64,000 nucleotides of DNA from Bifidobacterium pseudolongum subsp. pseudolongum DSM 20099 (GTDB lineage: Bacteria; Actinomycetota; Actinomycetes; Actinomycetales; Bifidobacteriaceae): positions 24,312-88,311 of the forward strand of contig NZ_JDTZ01000008.1 of the NCBI RefSeq assembly GCF_000771225.1, in the 5' to 3' direction. The notes below the pieces were generated by a model that saw nothing but the letters and a program-made list of their open reading frames with translations, was not told the DNA's origin and did not search any database. Below, in pieces: positions 1 to 8,112 of the stretch (within the stretch, counting starts at the first letter, position 1; each line of letters starts with the position of its first letter). The translations under genes and the position numbers were made by a program.

Positions 1-86
1 GGGACCGGTGCCACCGGCCGTGTTGTCGAAGCGCCCGCAGCAGTGGGGCGCCGTACTTGCCTGACAGAACTGTACGCCAAAGTCAC

Positions 87-133
87 CCCCCATATCTAGT
101 ACAACTCGCCGTCGAGTGACCTATATCTTGGGG
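87..133. promoter_or_regulatory. Putative tandem NrdR boxes
   Basis: Two AT-rich half-palindromic sites stand out in GC-rich DNA: one around CCATATCTAGT (core 90-99) and one around CTATATCTTG (core 121-130). Each resembles the published NrdR consensus (acaCwAtATaTwGtgt) at about 8 and 9 of 10 core positions. Their ATATC cores lie exactly 31 bp apart, the three-helical-turn spacing typical of NrdR operators. They would most naturally control a ribonucleotide reductase gene reading leftward out of the window, though xseA lies to the right. The rest of 1-302 shows no convincing gene. Confidence 0.45.
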
Positions 134-302
134 TTTTTGTTGAAATTCCGCCACAAATTACATGCGTGTGATACTCGTCACGACCCGCCGTGTTCGCCGT
201 GCGGAAATCCGCGCAGACCTATGGTATCGGAGCGCCCGGCCGAGGCGTGCGCAAGAGTGTTCGCCGGCCGGGAAAACCAACCGACACGCCGCATCACACG
301 CC

Positions 303-331
303 TTGACGATGTCCGTTCGCTGATGGAATCT
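303..331 (+). promoter_or_regulatory. Probable promoter of xseA, possibly leaderless
   Basis: TTGACG at 303-308 is followed after 17 bp by GAATCT at 326-331. A start site about 7 nt further would fall at 338-339, on the xseA ATG itself. No Shine-Dalgarno sequence precedes that ATG, which fits a leaderless transcript. Confidence 0.35.
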
Positions 332-338
332 AGTCAGT

Positions 339-1628
339 ATGGTTTGGAACAACAATGGCGCGGGCAGCGCCGGCTCGCCGCTCGACAGGCCGCGCACGCC
401 CGACGAACTGCCCCGGTTCGCGCGCGACACGACCCCCGAAAACCCGTGGCCGGTCTCGCTGTTGAGCCAGCATTTCCACGACGCCGTGGAACGCTGGCCC
501 GCCGCGTGGATCGAAGGGCAGATCATCGAGATCAACGCGCGGCGCACCGGCACCGTATATCTGACGCTGCGCGACAGCTTCCAAGAGGTGTCGATCTCCG
601 CACTCGGCTTCGGCGCGTTCGCGCAGAAAGCGCGCGCGTTCCAGCAGGGCGACCGCGTGGTCATGCACGGCCAGGCCGACCTGTGGGTGAAATCCACGCG
701 CCTGAGCTTCCGCGCCGACGACATCCGGCGCATCGGATCCGGCGGCCTCAAGGAACAGATCGACGAACTGCGCAAGAAGCTCAAAGGCGAAGGCCTGTTC
801 GACGAATCCAACAAAGTGCCGATCCCCGAATTCCCCACGACGATCGGCATTGTGTGCGCCCCCGGCGCGCGCGCGGAAGGCGACATCATCACGAACGTCA
901 ACCTGCGCTGGCCCATCGTGAACTTCGCCGTCAAACACGCGCATGTGCAGGGGCCGCAATGCCCCCCTGAAGTGGTGCAGGCCATCCAGGAGCTCGACGC
1001 GGACCCGGCGGTGGATGTGATCATCGTGGCGCGCGGCGGCGGCAGTTTCGAAGACCTCATCGGTTTCTCCGACGAACGCGTGGTGCGCGCCACCGCAGCC
1101 TGCGTGACGCCGATCATCTCGGCGGTCGGGCACGAGGACGACTGGACGCTCATCGACCTGGCGTCCGACATGCGCGCATCCACCCCCACCGACGCCGCCA
1201 AACGCGTGGTGCCCGACGTGCGCGAGCAACAGCAGCTCGTCGAAAGCGCAATCGGCACGATGAGCATGCGCATGCGCGCGATGGTGGACAACGAGTCGCG
1301 ACTGATCGAAGGGTACGTGAACCGCCCGAGCCTGACCCACCCGCAGACGATGGTCGAATCGCACGAGCGCGACATCGCCGACGCCGTGCGCGCGATGCGC
1401 ATCGGACTGACACGCATCGTGGACGACGCGCAGATGCGTGTGGAGAAACTCAAAGCCACACTGACCGCGCTGAGCCCACAGTCGACGCTCGACCGCGGTT
1501 ACGCGGTGCTGCAGAACGCCAGCGGCCATGTGGTCGACGACGCCACCAACGTGCAGGTGGGCGACGAGCTCACCATCACCCTGCGCCACGGCACTGTGGT
1601 GGCGCAGGCCCAGGCCACGCACGTCTGA
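339..1628 (+). CDS. xseA: Exodeoxyribonuclease VII large subunit
   Basis: 429 residues. It is the catalytic large subunit of exonuclease VII, which degrades single-stranded DNA from either end into acid-soluble oligonucleotides and acts in the cytoplasm with several small XseB subunits. The N-terminal part is an OB-fold region (about residues 30-125). The family signature RGGGSFEDLIGFSDERVVRA is present in the middle domain, and the C-terminal SPQSTLDRGYAVLQ motif is the usual family end. The length matches actinobacterial XseA. xseB follows 67 bp downstream, so the two form one operon. The ATG has no Shine-Dalgarno sequence; a promoter-like element ends 7 bp upstream, suggesting leaderless translation. 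Confidence 0.95.
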   Translation: MVWNNNGAGSAGSPLDRPRTPDELPRFARDTTPENPWPVSLLSQHFHDAVERWPAAWIEGQIIEINARRTGTVYLTLRDSFQEVSISALGFGAFAQKARAFQQGDRVVMHGQADLWVKSTRLSFRADDIRRIGSGGLKEQIDELRKKLKGEGLFDESNKVPIPEFPTTIGIVCAPGARAEGDIITNVNLRWPIVNFAVKHAHVQGPQCPPEVVQAIQELDADPAVDVIIVARGGGSFEDLIGFSDERVVRATAACVTPIISAVGHEDDWTLIDLASDMRASTPTDAAKRVVPDVREQQQLVESAIGTMSMRMRAMVDNESRLIEGYVNRPSLTHPQTMVESHERDIADAVRAMRIGLTRIVDDAQMRVEKLKATLTALSPQSTLDRGYAVLQNASGHVVDDATNVQVGDELTITLRHGTVVAQAQATHV

Positions 1629-1695
1629 CGCGTCCGTACGCACCATCGCACCCCAATCCAATCCATATTCATCCACCCCACGTCAAGGAGAACTC

Positions 1696-2046
1696 ATGGC
1701 AGAAGAAATCGACATCATGCAGACTGAAGAGACCGTCACGGGCGGGGAAACCGCCGACACCGCACAACAGGCCCCACAGGCGGCTACAAGCCTGACGCAG
1801 GAAGAGCGCGACCTCATCGCCGCCATGCCGTACGAGGAAGCGCGTGACAAGCTCGTGCAGGCCGTACGCGCACTGGAGAACGGCGGCCTGAGCCTCGACC
1901 AGTCGATGCGCCAGTGGGAAATCGGCGAAGCGCTTGCCCAGCGCGCCGAATCACTGCTCGCCGATGTGCGCGCGCGTCTCGACGCCGCACAGGCACAGCA
2001 GGCGCAGACCGCGAGCACGGCCGGCACGCAGGAGAACCTGCAGTAA
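1696..2046 (+). CDS. xseB: Exodeoxyribonuclease VII small subunit
   Basis: 116 residues. It is the small helical-hairpin subunit of exonuclease VII; several copies bind the XseA coiled coil. The conserved core (about residues 40-100: MPYEEARDKL, then LENGGLSLDQSM, then the WEIGEAL helix) is typical. The first 40 residues are an acidic, probably disordered extension that many XseB proteins lack. The ATG at 1696 has an AAGGAG ribosome site 5 bp upstream, so the longer open frame running back into xseA is not used. It sits directly behind xseA. It faces the next gene tail to tail with only 9 bp between stops and no visible terminator. Confidence 0.93.
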   Translation: MAEEIDIMQTEETVTGGETADTAQQAPQAATSLTQEERDLIAAMPYEEARDKLVQAVRALENGGLSLDQSMRQWEIGEALAQRAESLLADVRARLDAAQAQQAQTASTAGTQENLQ

Positions 2047-2055
2047 CCGGCCCAC

Positions 2056-3075
2056 TTAGCGGCGTGTGAAGTCGAGCGTGGCGAGCAGCGCGCGGTGGTC
2101 GGATCCGCCGATACGCACCGTGGAAACCTGGCCGGCGACCACACCGCGCTCGGTCACGATGTGGTCGATTCCCGAGAACGCGGGCAGCCACGGCTTGTCC
2201 ACGGGCCAGCTGAACACAAGTCCGTGTCCGCTTGCGCGCGCCGCGTCCTGGAACCGCGTGCCGAGCAGATTGCGGAACACCGCATGGTCATAGGTGGCGT
2301 TGAAATCGCCCATCAACACGTATTGCGTGCCGGTGCGTTTGGTCAGCTGCTGCATCTCGGTGAGCGATTTGCGCCACAGGTCCCATGATTGCGGCGTGGG
2401 CGACGTGGTGTGCACGCTGACGAACCGCACCGGCAGTGCACCGTTGTCAAAGCGGATCGTGCCGGCGGGCATGTTTGATGCGCTCGACGCGAACTCCGCG
2501 TCCACGGGCTGCTGCAACGGCTGCGCGGACCACAGCCCGTTGCCATACCCACTGCCTGACGACGCGCTGACCGCGTAGGGCAGGTAATCCGCAATGCCCG
2601 CCTGCTCGAGCCGCTGCACGAACTGCGGCGTGGCCTCCTGCAATGCGAGCACCTCCACATGCTGGTCGCGCACCGTGTCAACAATTGCTTGGGGATCGGC
2701 GGCGCCTTTGTACACATTGCACGTCATCACGCGCGCGAAGGCGTCATCCGTGACGGGATTGGACTGCCCCACCGCGGTGATCGCCTGTGCGCCAAGCGGC
2801 TCGCCGTTGCGGTAGAACGGCAGCTGCCAATACCCCTGCAGCACAATGCAAGCCACCGCCACCGCCGCGGTGAACCAGCGGTGCGAGATGCACGCGCAGA
2901 TGAGCGATGCCACGGCGGCGAGCGCGAACCACGGGCTCAACGCGATCACATACGGCACATATGACAGTGCCTGCATATCTTCGGGAAGCAGACGCGCCGC
3001 GCAGCCGAGCAATGAGACGAGGGCCAGCAATGCGCCCACGGAAGCCAGGACCGGGTGTCTACGCGATGCCGCCAT
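2056..3075 (-). CDS. Endonuclease/exonuclease/phosphatase family membrane protein
   Basis: 339 residues. The N-terminal 100 residues hold about three hydrophobic segments that anchor the protein. The rest is an endonuclease/exonuclease/phosphatase (EEP) fold, probably outside the membrane. EEP motifs seen in order are VMTCNVY, LALQEAT (metal-binding Glu), VSVHTTSP, GDFNATYDH (Asp/Asn), SGIDHIV and GGSDHRALLA (catalytic His). The true substrate is unknown; family members cleave DNA, phosphoinositides or sphingomyelin. The start at 3075 is chosen because AAGGAGG lies 6 bp upstream; the frame remains open 51 codons further but without a ribosome site. It appears to be monocistronic. Confidence 0.8.
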   Translation of the reverse strand: MAASRRHPVLASVGALLALVSLLGCAARLLPEDMQALSYVPYVIALSPWFALAAVASLICACISHRWFTAAVAVACIVLQGYWQLPFYRNGEPLGAQAITAVGQSNPVTDDAFARVMTCNVYKGAADPQAIVDTVRDQHVEVLALQEATPQFVQRLEQAGIADYLPYAVSASSGSGYGNGLWSAQPLQQPVDAEFASSASNMPAGTIRFDNGALPVRFVSVHTTSPTPQSWDLWRKSLTEMQQLTKRTGTQYVLMGDFNATYDHAVFRNLLGTRFQDAARASGHGLVFSWPVDKPWLPAFSGIDHIVTERGVVAGQVSTVRIGGSDHRALLATLDFTRR

Positions 3076-3220
3076 ATGGTGCCTCCTTACGGCAAAAATC
3101 GGGATGATGCGTGCAAGCACGCGGGTGGCATGCCCACAACCGACATCCACGGTACCCGCGGCTCCCCCACTGTGGCTATCCTCCCCGCGAACGATTTTCA
3201 GTACGCCGACAACCACGGAG

Positions 3221-3250
3221 TTGGCCACAGGCCGAGGCGCTGTGTATAAT
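3221..3250 (+). promoter_or_regulatory. Promoter of tRNA-Arg
   Basis: A perfect TATAAT at 3245-3250 is preceded after 18 bp by TTGGCC at 3221-3226. Transcription would begin near 3257, just ahead of the mature tRNA. Confidence 0.6.
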
Positions 3251-3262
3251 GGCAGCTTGTTT

Positions 3263-3338
3263 GCCCTGGTAGCTCAGTGGATAGAGCACCGCTCTCCTAA
3301 AGCGGGTGTCGTCGGTTCGAATCCGATCTGGGGCACCA
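3263..3338 (+). tRNA. tRNA-Arg (anticodon CCU)
   Basis: A 76-nt cloverleaf with encoded CCA. The acceptor stem is GCCCTGG against CTGGGGC, the D arm GCTC/GAGC, and the anticodon stem CCGCT/AGCGG. The loop CTCCTAA gives anticodon CCU, and the T arm GTCGG-TTCGAAT-CCGAT is complete, followed by discriminator A and CCA at 3336-3338. It reads AGG codons. tRNA 3' ends are common integration sites; no duplicate of this 3' end was seen nearby. Confidence 0.95.
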
Positions 3339-3497
3339 TAGGAATCAGGAATGTGGCGGGAAGCGGCCCCAAGCCGCTGCCCGCCCCTCAGACGCCCATT
3401 TGGCCGCTAACCCCACATATTGACCTGTACTCCCATGTTGGCCGATACCCCACCCTTCCCTTCCGCATCCGAAAACACTTGCCCCACCAGTGATTTG

Positions 3498-3587
3498 AGA
3501 CAGTTGCCCGGCGTAATTGTCCGAAATGACGCGGCAACCATAGTATTCAAGACAGTTGGCTCCTCCTCGCGTCCGAAATCACGCGGC
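3498..3587. repeat. Two imperfect 52-bp tandem units in the non-coding tract
   Basis: AGACAGTTG (3498-3506) followed by GTCCGAAATGACGCGGC (3519-3535) recurs exactly 52 bp later as AGACAGTTG (3550-3558) and GTCCGAAATCACGCGGC (3571-3587). A weaker partial copy (TCCGAAA, 3468-3474) lies another 52 bp upstream. The tract 3339-3731 between the tRNA and the DUF4391 gene holds no convincing gene; these repeats and the shorter pair at 3653-3695 are its only structure. Confidence 0.6.
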
Positions 3588-3652
3588 CTACACGTGTTAT
3601 GCGACATCTGGGATGGACGCATCTGCACTTCCCATAGAGGTCATGTGCCATA

Positions 3653-3695
3653 GTTGAGGAACAAGGTCGAACATGGTTGAGCAACAACGGTCGAA
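3653..3695. repeat. Pair of 19-20-bp direct repeats upstream of the DUF4391 gene
   Basis: GTTGAGGAACAAGGTCGAA (3653-3671) and GTTGAGCAACAACGGTCGAA (3676-3695) lie 4 bp apart, ending 36 bp before the DUF4391 start. The GTTG...GTCGAA layout resembles the GTTG...GTCCGAA halves of the 52-bp units upstream. They could be regulator binding sites or decayed remnants. Confidence 0.5.
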
Positions 3696-3731
3696 AGACC
3701 CGACAACGACACAGTGGAAAGAAGGCCGACG

Positions 3732-4445
3732 ATGACGATGGCGAATTGCGGGACCTTGACCGCAGAAACCATGGGATTACCAGCTTCATGCGCCGTGCGC
3801 GCCGAAAAGGGCCCGCTGCCCAAAGGACTGTTCGCATCCAAAGCGCCGCTTTCGGCGAAGACGAAACAGCATCTGGTGCATGACGTGGCATCAATCACGA
3901 TGCTCGCAATCCTGCGCCCCGGGAACACCGGACTGGATGCTGATTCACGCATGGGCGAAATCCTCGTATTGGGGTTGCGGCTCGCCGAAAAAGCGCATGA
4001 AGTGCCCCATGACATCGTGGAGCTCATCGCCTCCCAGCGCAAGTCGGGCATCGTGTTCGCCGTCGTGCGCACCGCCGAGCACGACGGCACAACACGGGAG
4101 GAATGCTCCTTCGCCGTACGCCGCGCCGATGCCGGGCGCACAGGCCACACGCCGACGTTCCACGTGTTCCACACGCCATGGCTCCCAATCGGCGAGGCGC
4201 AGCTGGCGACCAACGGTTCCACAATGGGCGAGCTGTGGGATTCCTTGTGCTCGCAGATCATCCTTGGCACCGATGATTTCGCCGATCTCGACGCGCGCAT
4301 CGCCCGCACGGAGCGCATCCGCACGCTGGAGGCGGCGGTCGCGAAGCTCACCGCCGACCACAAGCGCGCGAAGAACCCGGCGCAGCGCAATGAGATCTAC
4401 GCGAAACTGCACAAGGCGAAGAACGAGCTCGCCGCACTGCAGTAA
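3732..4445 (+). CDS. DUF4391 domain protein
   Basis: 237 residues of a family with unknown biochemical function. The pattern matches DUF4391: an N-terminal GLP motif followed by a basic segment, a central beta-rich region (EILVLGL, then a serine/threonine-rich strand), a region reading FHTPWLPIGEAQL, and a C-terminal helical coiled coil (about residues 195-237, LEAAVAKLTADHKRAKN) rich in Lys, Ala and Leu. From family knowledge, such genes are often found beside helicase or restriction-type genes; here no such partner remains, so it looks like an orphan. The ATG at 3732 is preferred over 3714 because AGAAGG lies about 9 bp upstream. The stop is only 8 bp from the convergent ppx stop. Confidence 0.7.
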   Translation: MTMANCGTLTAETMGLPASCAVRAEKGPLPKGLFASKAPLSAKTKQHLVHDVASITMLAILRPGNTGLDADSRMGEILVLGLRLAEKAHEVPHDIVELIASQRKSGIVFAVVRTAEHDGTTREECSFAVRRADAGRTGHTPTFHVFHTPWLPIGEAQLATNGSTMGELWDSLCSQIILGTDDFADLDARIARTERIRTLEAAVAKLTADHKRAKNPAQRNEIYAKLHKAKNELAALQ

Positions 4446-4453
4446 CGCCCCGA

Positions 4454-5422
4454 TCAGAACCCAAAGCGCGTGCGCCCGTACTGGTCGAGCCAGCGCAGGA
4501 TCGCGCCTTCGCGCAACGCCCATGGGCACACTTCGATTTCGTTGATGCCGAGCGCGCGCATGATTTCAACGGCGATGATGCCAGCGCCCACGATTGTCAT
4601 GGCGCGGTCCTGCGTGATGCCGGGCAGTGCGGCGCGCTGGGCCGGTTCGATCGCGGCGAGGCGCGGGATCCAATCCTCGAGCTGCCCGCGCCCCACGCAC
4701 AGCGCGTCCTCGCGCCCCGGCTGGTGGATCACGGTGCCGGCGAGGCGCGCGAGCGAACGGATCGCCTTCGACGTGCCGACGGCGTGGCTCGAATAATCCT
4801 CGGCGGGCACGGCGTCGACGACCGGCGCGATCATCTTGCGCACTTTCTTGTATGCTGCGTCGAGATCTTTCGCCGACGCCATGCCGTCGGGAAGCATGTC
4901 GCGCGTCACCACTCTCGCACCGGCGTTCACGGCGGCGGCTATGGTGGGCTCCTCGTCGGAGCCGAGCGCGACTTCAAGCGAGCCGCCGCCGATGTCGATC
5001 ATCAGCAAGCGGCCGGCGTCCCACCCGTACCAACGGCGTGCGGCGAGGAACGTCAGGCGTGCCTCGTCTTCGCCCGAAAGCACGGTGACGCGCTGGCCGA
5101 TGACCTCTTCGACGCGGTGCAGGATCTTGTTGCCGTTCGGCGCCTCATGCATCGCCGACGTGGCGAGCGCAAGCAGTTGCGAGACCTTGTATTGTTCGGC
5201 GAGCCGCATCGCGTCGTCGACGGCGGCGAGCAGCGCGTCGACCGCCTGCTTCTTGATGCTGCCGTCGTCTTTGAGATGGTCCATGAGCCGCACAGTGGTC
5301 TTCGAGCTCGCCTCCGGTTCGGGGCGCGCGCCGACGGCCGCATCGACGACGAGCATGTGCACGGTGTTCGACCCGATGTCGAGCACGCCCAAGCGGGTGG
5401 ACCGCAGTTTCAGATTTGCCAT
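4454..5422 (-). CDS. ppx: Ppx/GppA family exopolyphosphatase
   Basis: 322 residues. Ppx/GppA enzymes hydrolyse terminal phosphates of polyphosphate or of pppGpp in the cytoplasm. The actin-like ATPase fold is evident: phosphate-1 motif LDIGSNTVHMLVVDA (about residues 14-28), and phosphate-2 motif MIDIGGGSLEVALG in the middle. The short length is the single-domain actinobacterial type, lacking the C-terminal HD extension of E. coli Ppx. Such short proteins may prefer short-chain polyphosphate or pppGpp, which sequence cannot decide. It starts 27 bp after the aminotransferase stop and is probably co-transcribed with it. Confidence 0.85.
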   Translation of the reverse strand: MANLKLRSTRLGVLDIGSNTVHMLVVDAAVGARPEPEASSKTTVRLMDHLKDDGSIKKQAVDALLAAVDDAMRLAEQYKVSQLLALATSAMHEAPNGNKILHRVEEVIGQRVTVLSGEDEARLTFLAARRWYGWDAGRLLMIDIGGGSLEVALGSDEEPTIAAAVNAGARVVTRDMLPDGMASAKDLDAAYKKVRKMIAPVVDAVPAEDYSSHAVGTSKAIRSLARLAGTVIHQPGREDALCVGRGQLEDWIPRLAAIEPAQRAALPGITQDRAMTIVGAGIIAVEIMRALGINEIEVCPWALREGAILRWLDQYGRTRFGF

Positions 5423-5449
5423 GGAGGGTTCCTCTTATGTCGTTGTTCT

Positions 5450-6670
5450 TCAGTCCTGCCGCGTGCCGGCGAGCCCATGCACGAAGGCGCCGAGCCGCGT
5501 CAATCCTTCGCGTAGGTCGTGGCGTGAGGCCGCGTACGACAGGCGCACGTGCGTGTCGGCGGTCGCCTCACCGAAGTCGGCGCCCGGGGTGAGCGCCACA
5601 TGCGCCTCACGCAGGGCGCGCTCGCAGAATGCTGTGGCGCTCAGGCCGGTGGAGCTCACGTCGAAATACGCATAGAACGCGCCGTTCGGCTCCACGTCGA
5701 CCGGCAGGCCCAGATCACGCAGGCCGTCGATCACAATCGCGCGCCGGGCGAGCAGTTCGAGCCGGCGCTTCTCACTGACCGCGAGCGCCTCGTCGCCGAA
5801 CGCCTCGACTGCGGCGATCTGGGTGGGCGTGTGCGCGCTGAGGAAGAAGTTCGCCGCGAGGTTGTCCACCGCGTCGGCGGCGGCGGGCGGCACGACGATC
5901 CAGCCGAGGCGCCAGCCGGTCATGCCGAAGTATTTCGAGAAGCTGCTGCAGACAATCGCGTCGGGGTCAATCGAGAGCACGGATGGCACACGCGAACCGT
6001 CGGGCTCGACATCGGCCAGGTCGAGGTAGGTTTCGTCGACGATGCGCCATGCGTCGTGCGCACGCGCGGCGTCGCAGACCGCGCGCAACGTGTCCGGGGT
6101 GATCGTGGTGCCGGTGGGGTTCGACGGCGAGGTGATCATGACGGCGCGCGTGCGCTCCGACCAGTATTCGTCGAGCAGTTCGGGCGTCAGGTGGAAGCGT
6201 GTGGCGGCGCTCGTCGGCACGTCCACGACGACGCCTTCGAACGCGCGCACGAGCTCGCGGTTGGTGGGGTATGACGGGTCGGCGATGAGCACTTCACTGC
6301 CCGCGTCCACGGTGAGCGCCACGGCGAGCAGCAGGGCGGTCGAACCGCCCGCCGTGATGACGATGCGCCCGGGGTCCACGTTCACCTGGTGTTGCGTGGC
6401 GTAGAATTCACTGATCTTGCGGCGCAGTTCGGGCAGCCCCTTCGCTTCGGTGTAGGGCAGCGCGCGCCCGTCATACAGGTCGCGCATGGCCGTGCGCACC
6501 GGTTCGGGGGCGTCGTAGTCCGGCTGGCCCAGATTGAGTTTGATCACGTCGACGCCCGCCGCGATCATCATGTCCGCCTGCGCGCCGATGCGCATCGCGC
6601 GGAACGGGTGCACCGCGCCGGCGCGCGTGGCGAGCGGCGGCAGCGAGCGCAGATTATGGGATTCGTCCAT
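5450..6670 (-). CDS. Pyridoxal phosphate-dependent class I aminotransferase
   Basis: 406 residues. A class I/II fold-type I aminotransferase. Motifs include LNLGQPDYDAPEPV near the N-terminus, the SPSNPTG substrate/PLP segment, VDETYLDL with the PLP-nitrogen Asp, the Schiff-base lysine in SSFSKYFGMTGWRLG (about Lys246), and a C-terminal RLSYA arginine segment. It is probably an aspartate/aromatic/alanine-type transaminase; the exact amino donor is not inferable. Two tandem ATGs follow AAAGGAG; the second (6670) has the better 5-bp spacing. ppx follows 27 bp downstream. Confidence 0.85.
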   Translation of the reverse strand: MDESHNLRSLPPLATRAGAVHPFRAMRIGAQADMMIAAGVDVIKLNLGQPDYDAPEPVRTAMRDLYDGRALPYTEAKGLPELRRKISEFYATQHQVNVDPGRIVITAGGSTALLLAVALTVDAGSEVLIADPSYPTNRELVRAFEGVVVDVPTSAATRFHLTPELLDEYWSERTRAVMITSPSNPTGTTITPDTLRAVCDAARAHDAWRIVDETYLDLADVEPDGSRVPSVLSIDPDAIVCSSFSKYFGMTGWRLGWIVVPPAAADAVDNLAANFFLSAHTPTQIAAVEAFGDEALAVSEKRRLELLARRAIVIDGLRDLGLPVDVEPNGAFYAYFDVSSTGLSATAFCERALREAHVALTPGADFGEATADTHVRLSYAASRHDLREGLTRLGAFVHGLAGTRQD

Positions 6671-6837
6671 CATGTCTCCTTTGTGGGGCGCACATGCGCG
6701 CCCTGATGCACAATTCATGCTCCGTGGTTCATACTACGCGTTGGGCGTCATGTGGCGGCGCGCGCACGGCGAAGTGTCTACGGTGGGAATAGTGCGGCCG
6801 CGCGCCGCACTGGAATGTTTCCATAAGAAAGGCGGCC

Positions 6838-7905
6838 ATGATGACCGATTCCACCCAATCCCAACCCGAGTCCACAACCGGAGGGACCGACACGGCACGC
6901 CCGCTCAATGTGGCGATCCTGGGCGCGGGCCGCATTGCCCAGACGATGGCCAAGACCCTCACGATGATGGCCGGTTCCCCCACGTACAGTGCGATGGTCA
7001 CGCCGTATGCGATCGCCTCGCGCTCGCAGGACAAGGCGGACAAGTTCGCCGCCACCTACCATCTGCCGCACGCCTATGGCTCATATGAGGCGATGCTCGC
7101 CGACCCGGCGGTGGACCTGGTGTACATCGCCACCCCGCACAGCCTGCACGCCGAACAGGCGATCGCCTGCATGCGGGCGGGCAAGCCCGTGCTCGTGGAG
7201 AAGGCGTTCGCCGCGAACCTCGAGCAGGCGCGCGCGGTCATCGACGAATCCGACAAGACCGGCCTGTATTGCGGCGAGGCGATCTGGACGCGCTACATGC
7301 CGTCGCGCGCGGTCATCGACCGGATCATCGATTCCGGGCGCATCGGCGCGGTGACCGGCATCAACGCCAACCTGTGCTACCCGATGACGCACAAGGCGCG
7401 CCTGACCGACCCGAATCTCGCCGGCGGCGCGCTGCTTGACGTCGGCATCTACCCGCTCACGTTCATCGACATGGTCATGGGCGCCCAGGAGATCGACCAC
7501 TTGGCCACCTCGATGCAGCCCTACCCCACCGGTGTGGACGCGCAAAGCACGACGACGCTCTACTACGCCGACACGACGATGGCCACGGCGCTCAGTTCGA
7601 TGCTGTGCGTCTCGGACCGCGAGGGCATGGTATACGGCACCGAAGGCTACCTGGTGTGCCACAACGTCAACAATGTCTCCGCGGTCGACATCTACAACAC
7701 CGACCATGCGCGCGTCGACCACATCGACATGCCCGAACAGCTCACCGGTTACGAATACGAAGTGGCGGCAAGCGTGCAGGCGATCCGCGCAGGCAAGCGC
7801 GACACCATCGAGATGCCGCACGCGGACACCTTGCGCATGATGGCGCTGCTCGACCAGATTCGCGACGAATGGGGCCTCGTGTTCCCATTCGAGCATCAGG
7901 ACTGA
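6838..7905 (+). CDS. Gfo/Idh/MocA family NAD(P)-dependent oxidoreductase
   Basis: 355 residues. The N-terminal Rossmann fold begins at about residue 23 with VAILGAGRIAQTMAKTL, and DLVYIATPHSLHAEQA forms the next strands. The usual EKP catalytic motif reads VLVEKAF here, so the proline is replaced by alanine. The C-terminal alpha/beta domain contains GGALLDVGIYPLTF, typical of the trans-dihydrodiol/glucose-fructose oxidoreductase branch. The substrate is likely a sugar or polyol but is not identifiable. The start MMTDS follows AGAAAGG. It is divergent from the aminotransferase and appears monocistronic. Confidence 0.85.
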   Translation: MMTDSTQSQPESTTGGTDTARPLNVAILGAGRIAQTMAKTLTMMAGSPTYSAMVTPYAIASRSQDKADKFAATYHLPHAYGSYEAMLADPAVDLVYIATPHSLHAEQAIACMRAGKPVLVEKAFAANLEQARAVIDESDKTGLYCGEAIWTRYMPSRAVIDRIIDSGRIGAVTGINANLCYPMTHKARLTDPNLAGGALLDVGIYPLTFIDMVMGAQEIDHLATSMQPYPTGVDAQSTTTLYYADTTMATALSSMLCVSDREGMVYGTEGYLVCHNVNNVSAVDIYNTDHARVDHIDMPEQLTGYEYEVAASVQAIRAGKRDTIEMPHADTLRMMALLDQIRDEWGLVFPFEHQD

Positions 7906-7929
7906 GCACCCGCGCGCACCGGCCGCCAT

Positions 7930-8028
7930 GTGAACCGTGTGCGCGACACACTCTGAGACGGGCGCGTACACATCGTAGAACCATGCCGGTGCCGCACCCA
8001 GGAAACTGCTAGCGTGAACCGTGTGCGC
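7930..8028 (+). repeat. 15-bp direct repeat flanking a possible promoter region
   Basis: GTGAACCGTGTGCGC occurs at 7930-7944 and again at 8014-8028, 84 bp apart, in the non-coding gap before the acidic orphan gene. The second copy contains a GTG in frame with that gene but without a ribosome site. Confidence 0.5.
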
Positions 8029-8112
8029 ACCGGACCGGCACGCCCGACAGGCCCCGCGCCGCGCGCACAGCCACACGAGGCCGCCGACGGCGCCGGGGCA
8101 AGGGGACAACAC

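Noticed and set aside
1..86. Leftward GTG-started frame open to the window edge
   Set aside because: Only 28 codons, no similarity recognised, and the G-rich sequence upstream is not a convincing ribosome site. A gene start there remains possible.
7930..8028. 15-bp direct repeats as attachment sites or a mini-CRISPR
   Set aside because: Only two copies with 69 bp between, no mobile gene nearby and no cas genes; chance or a regulator site is simpler.
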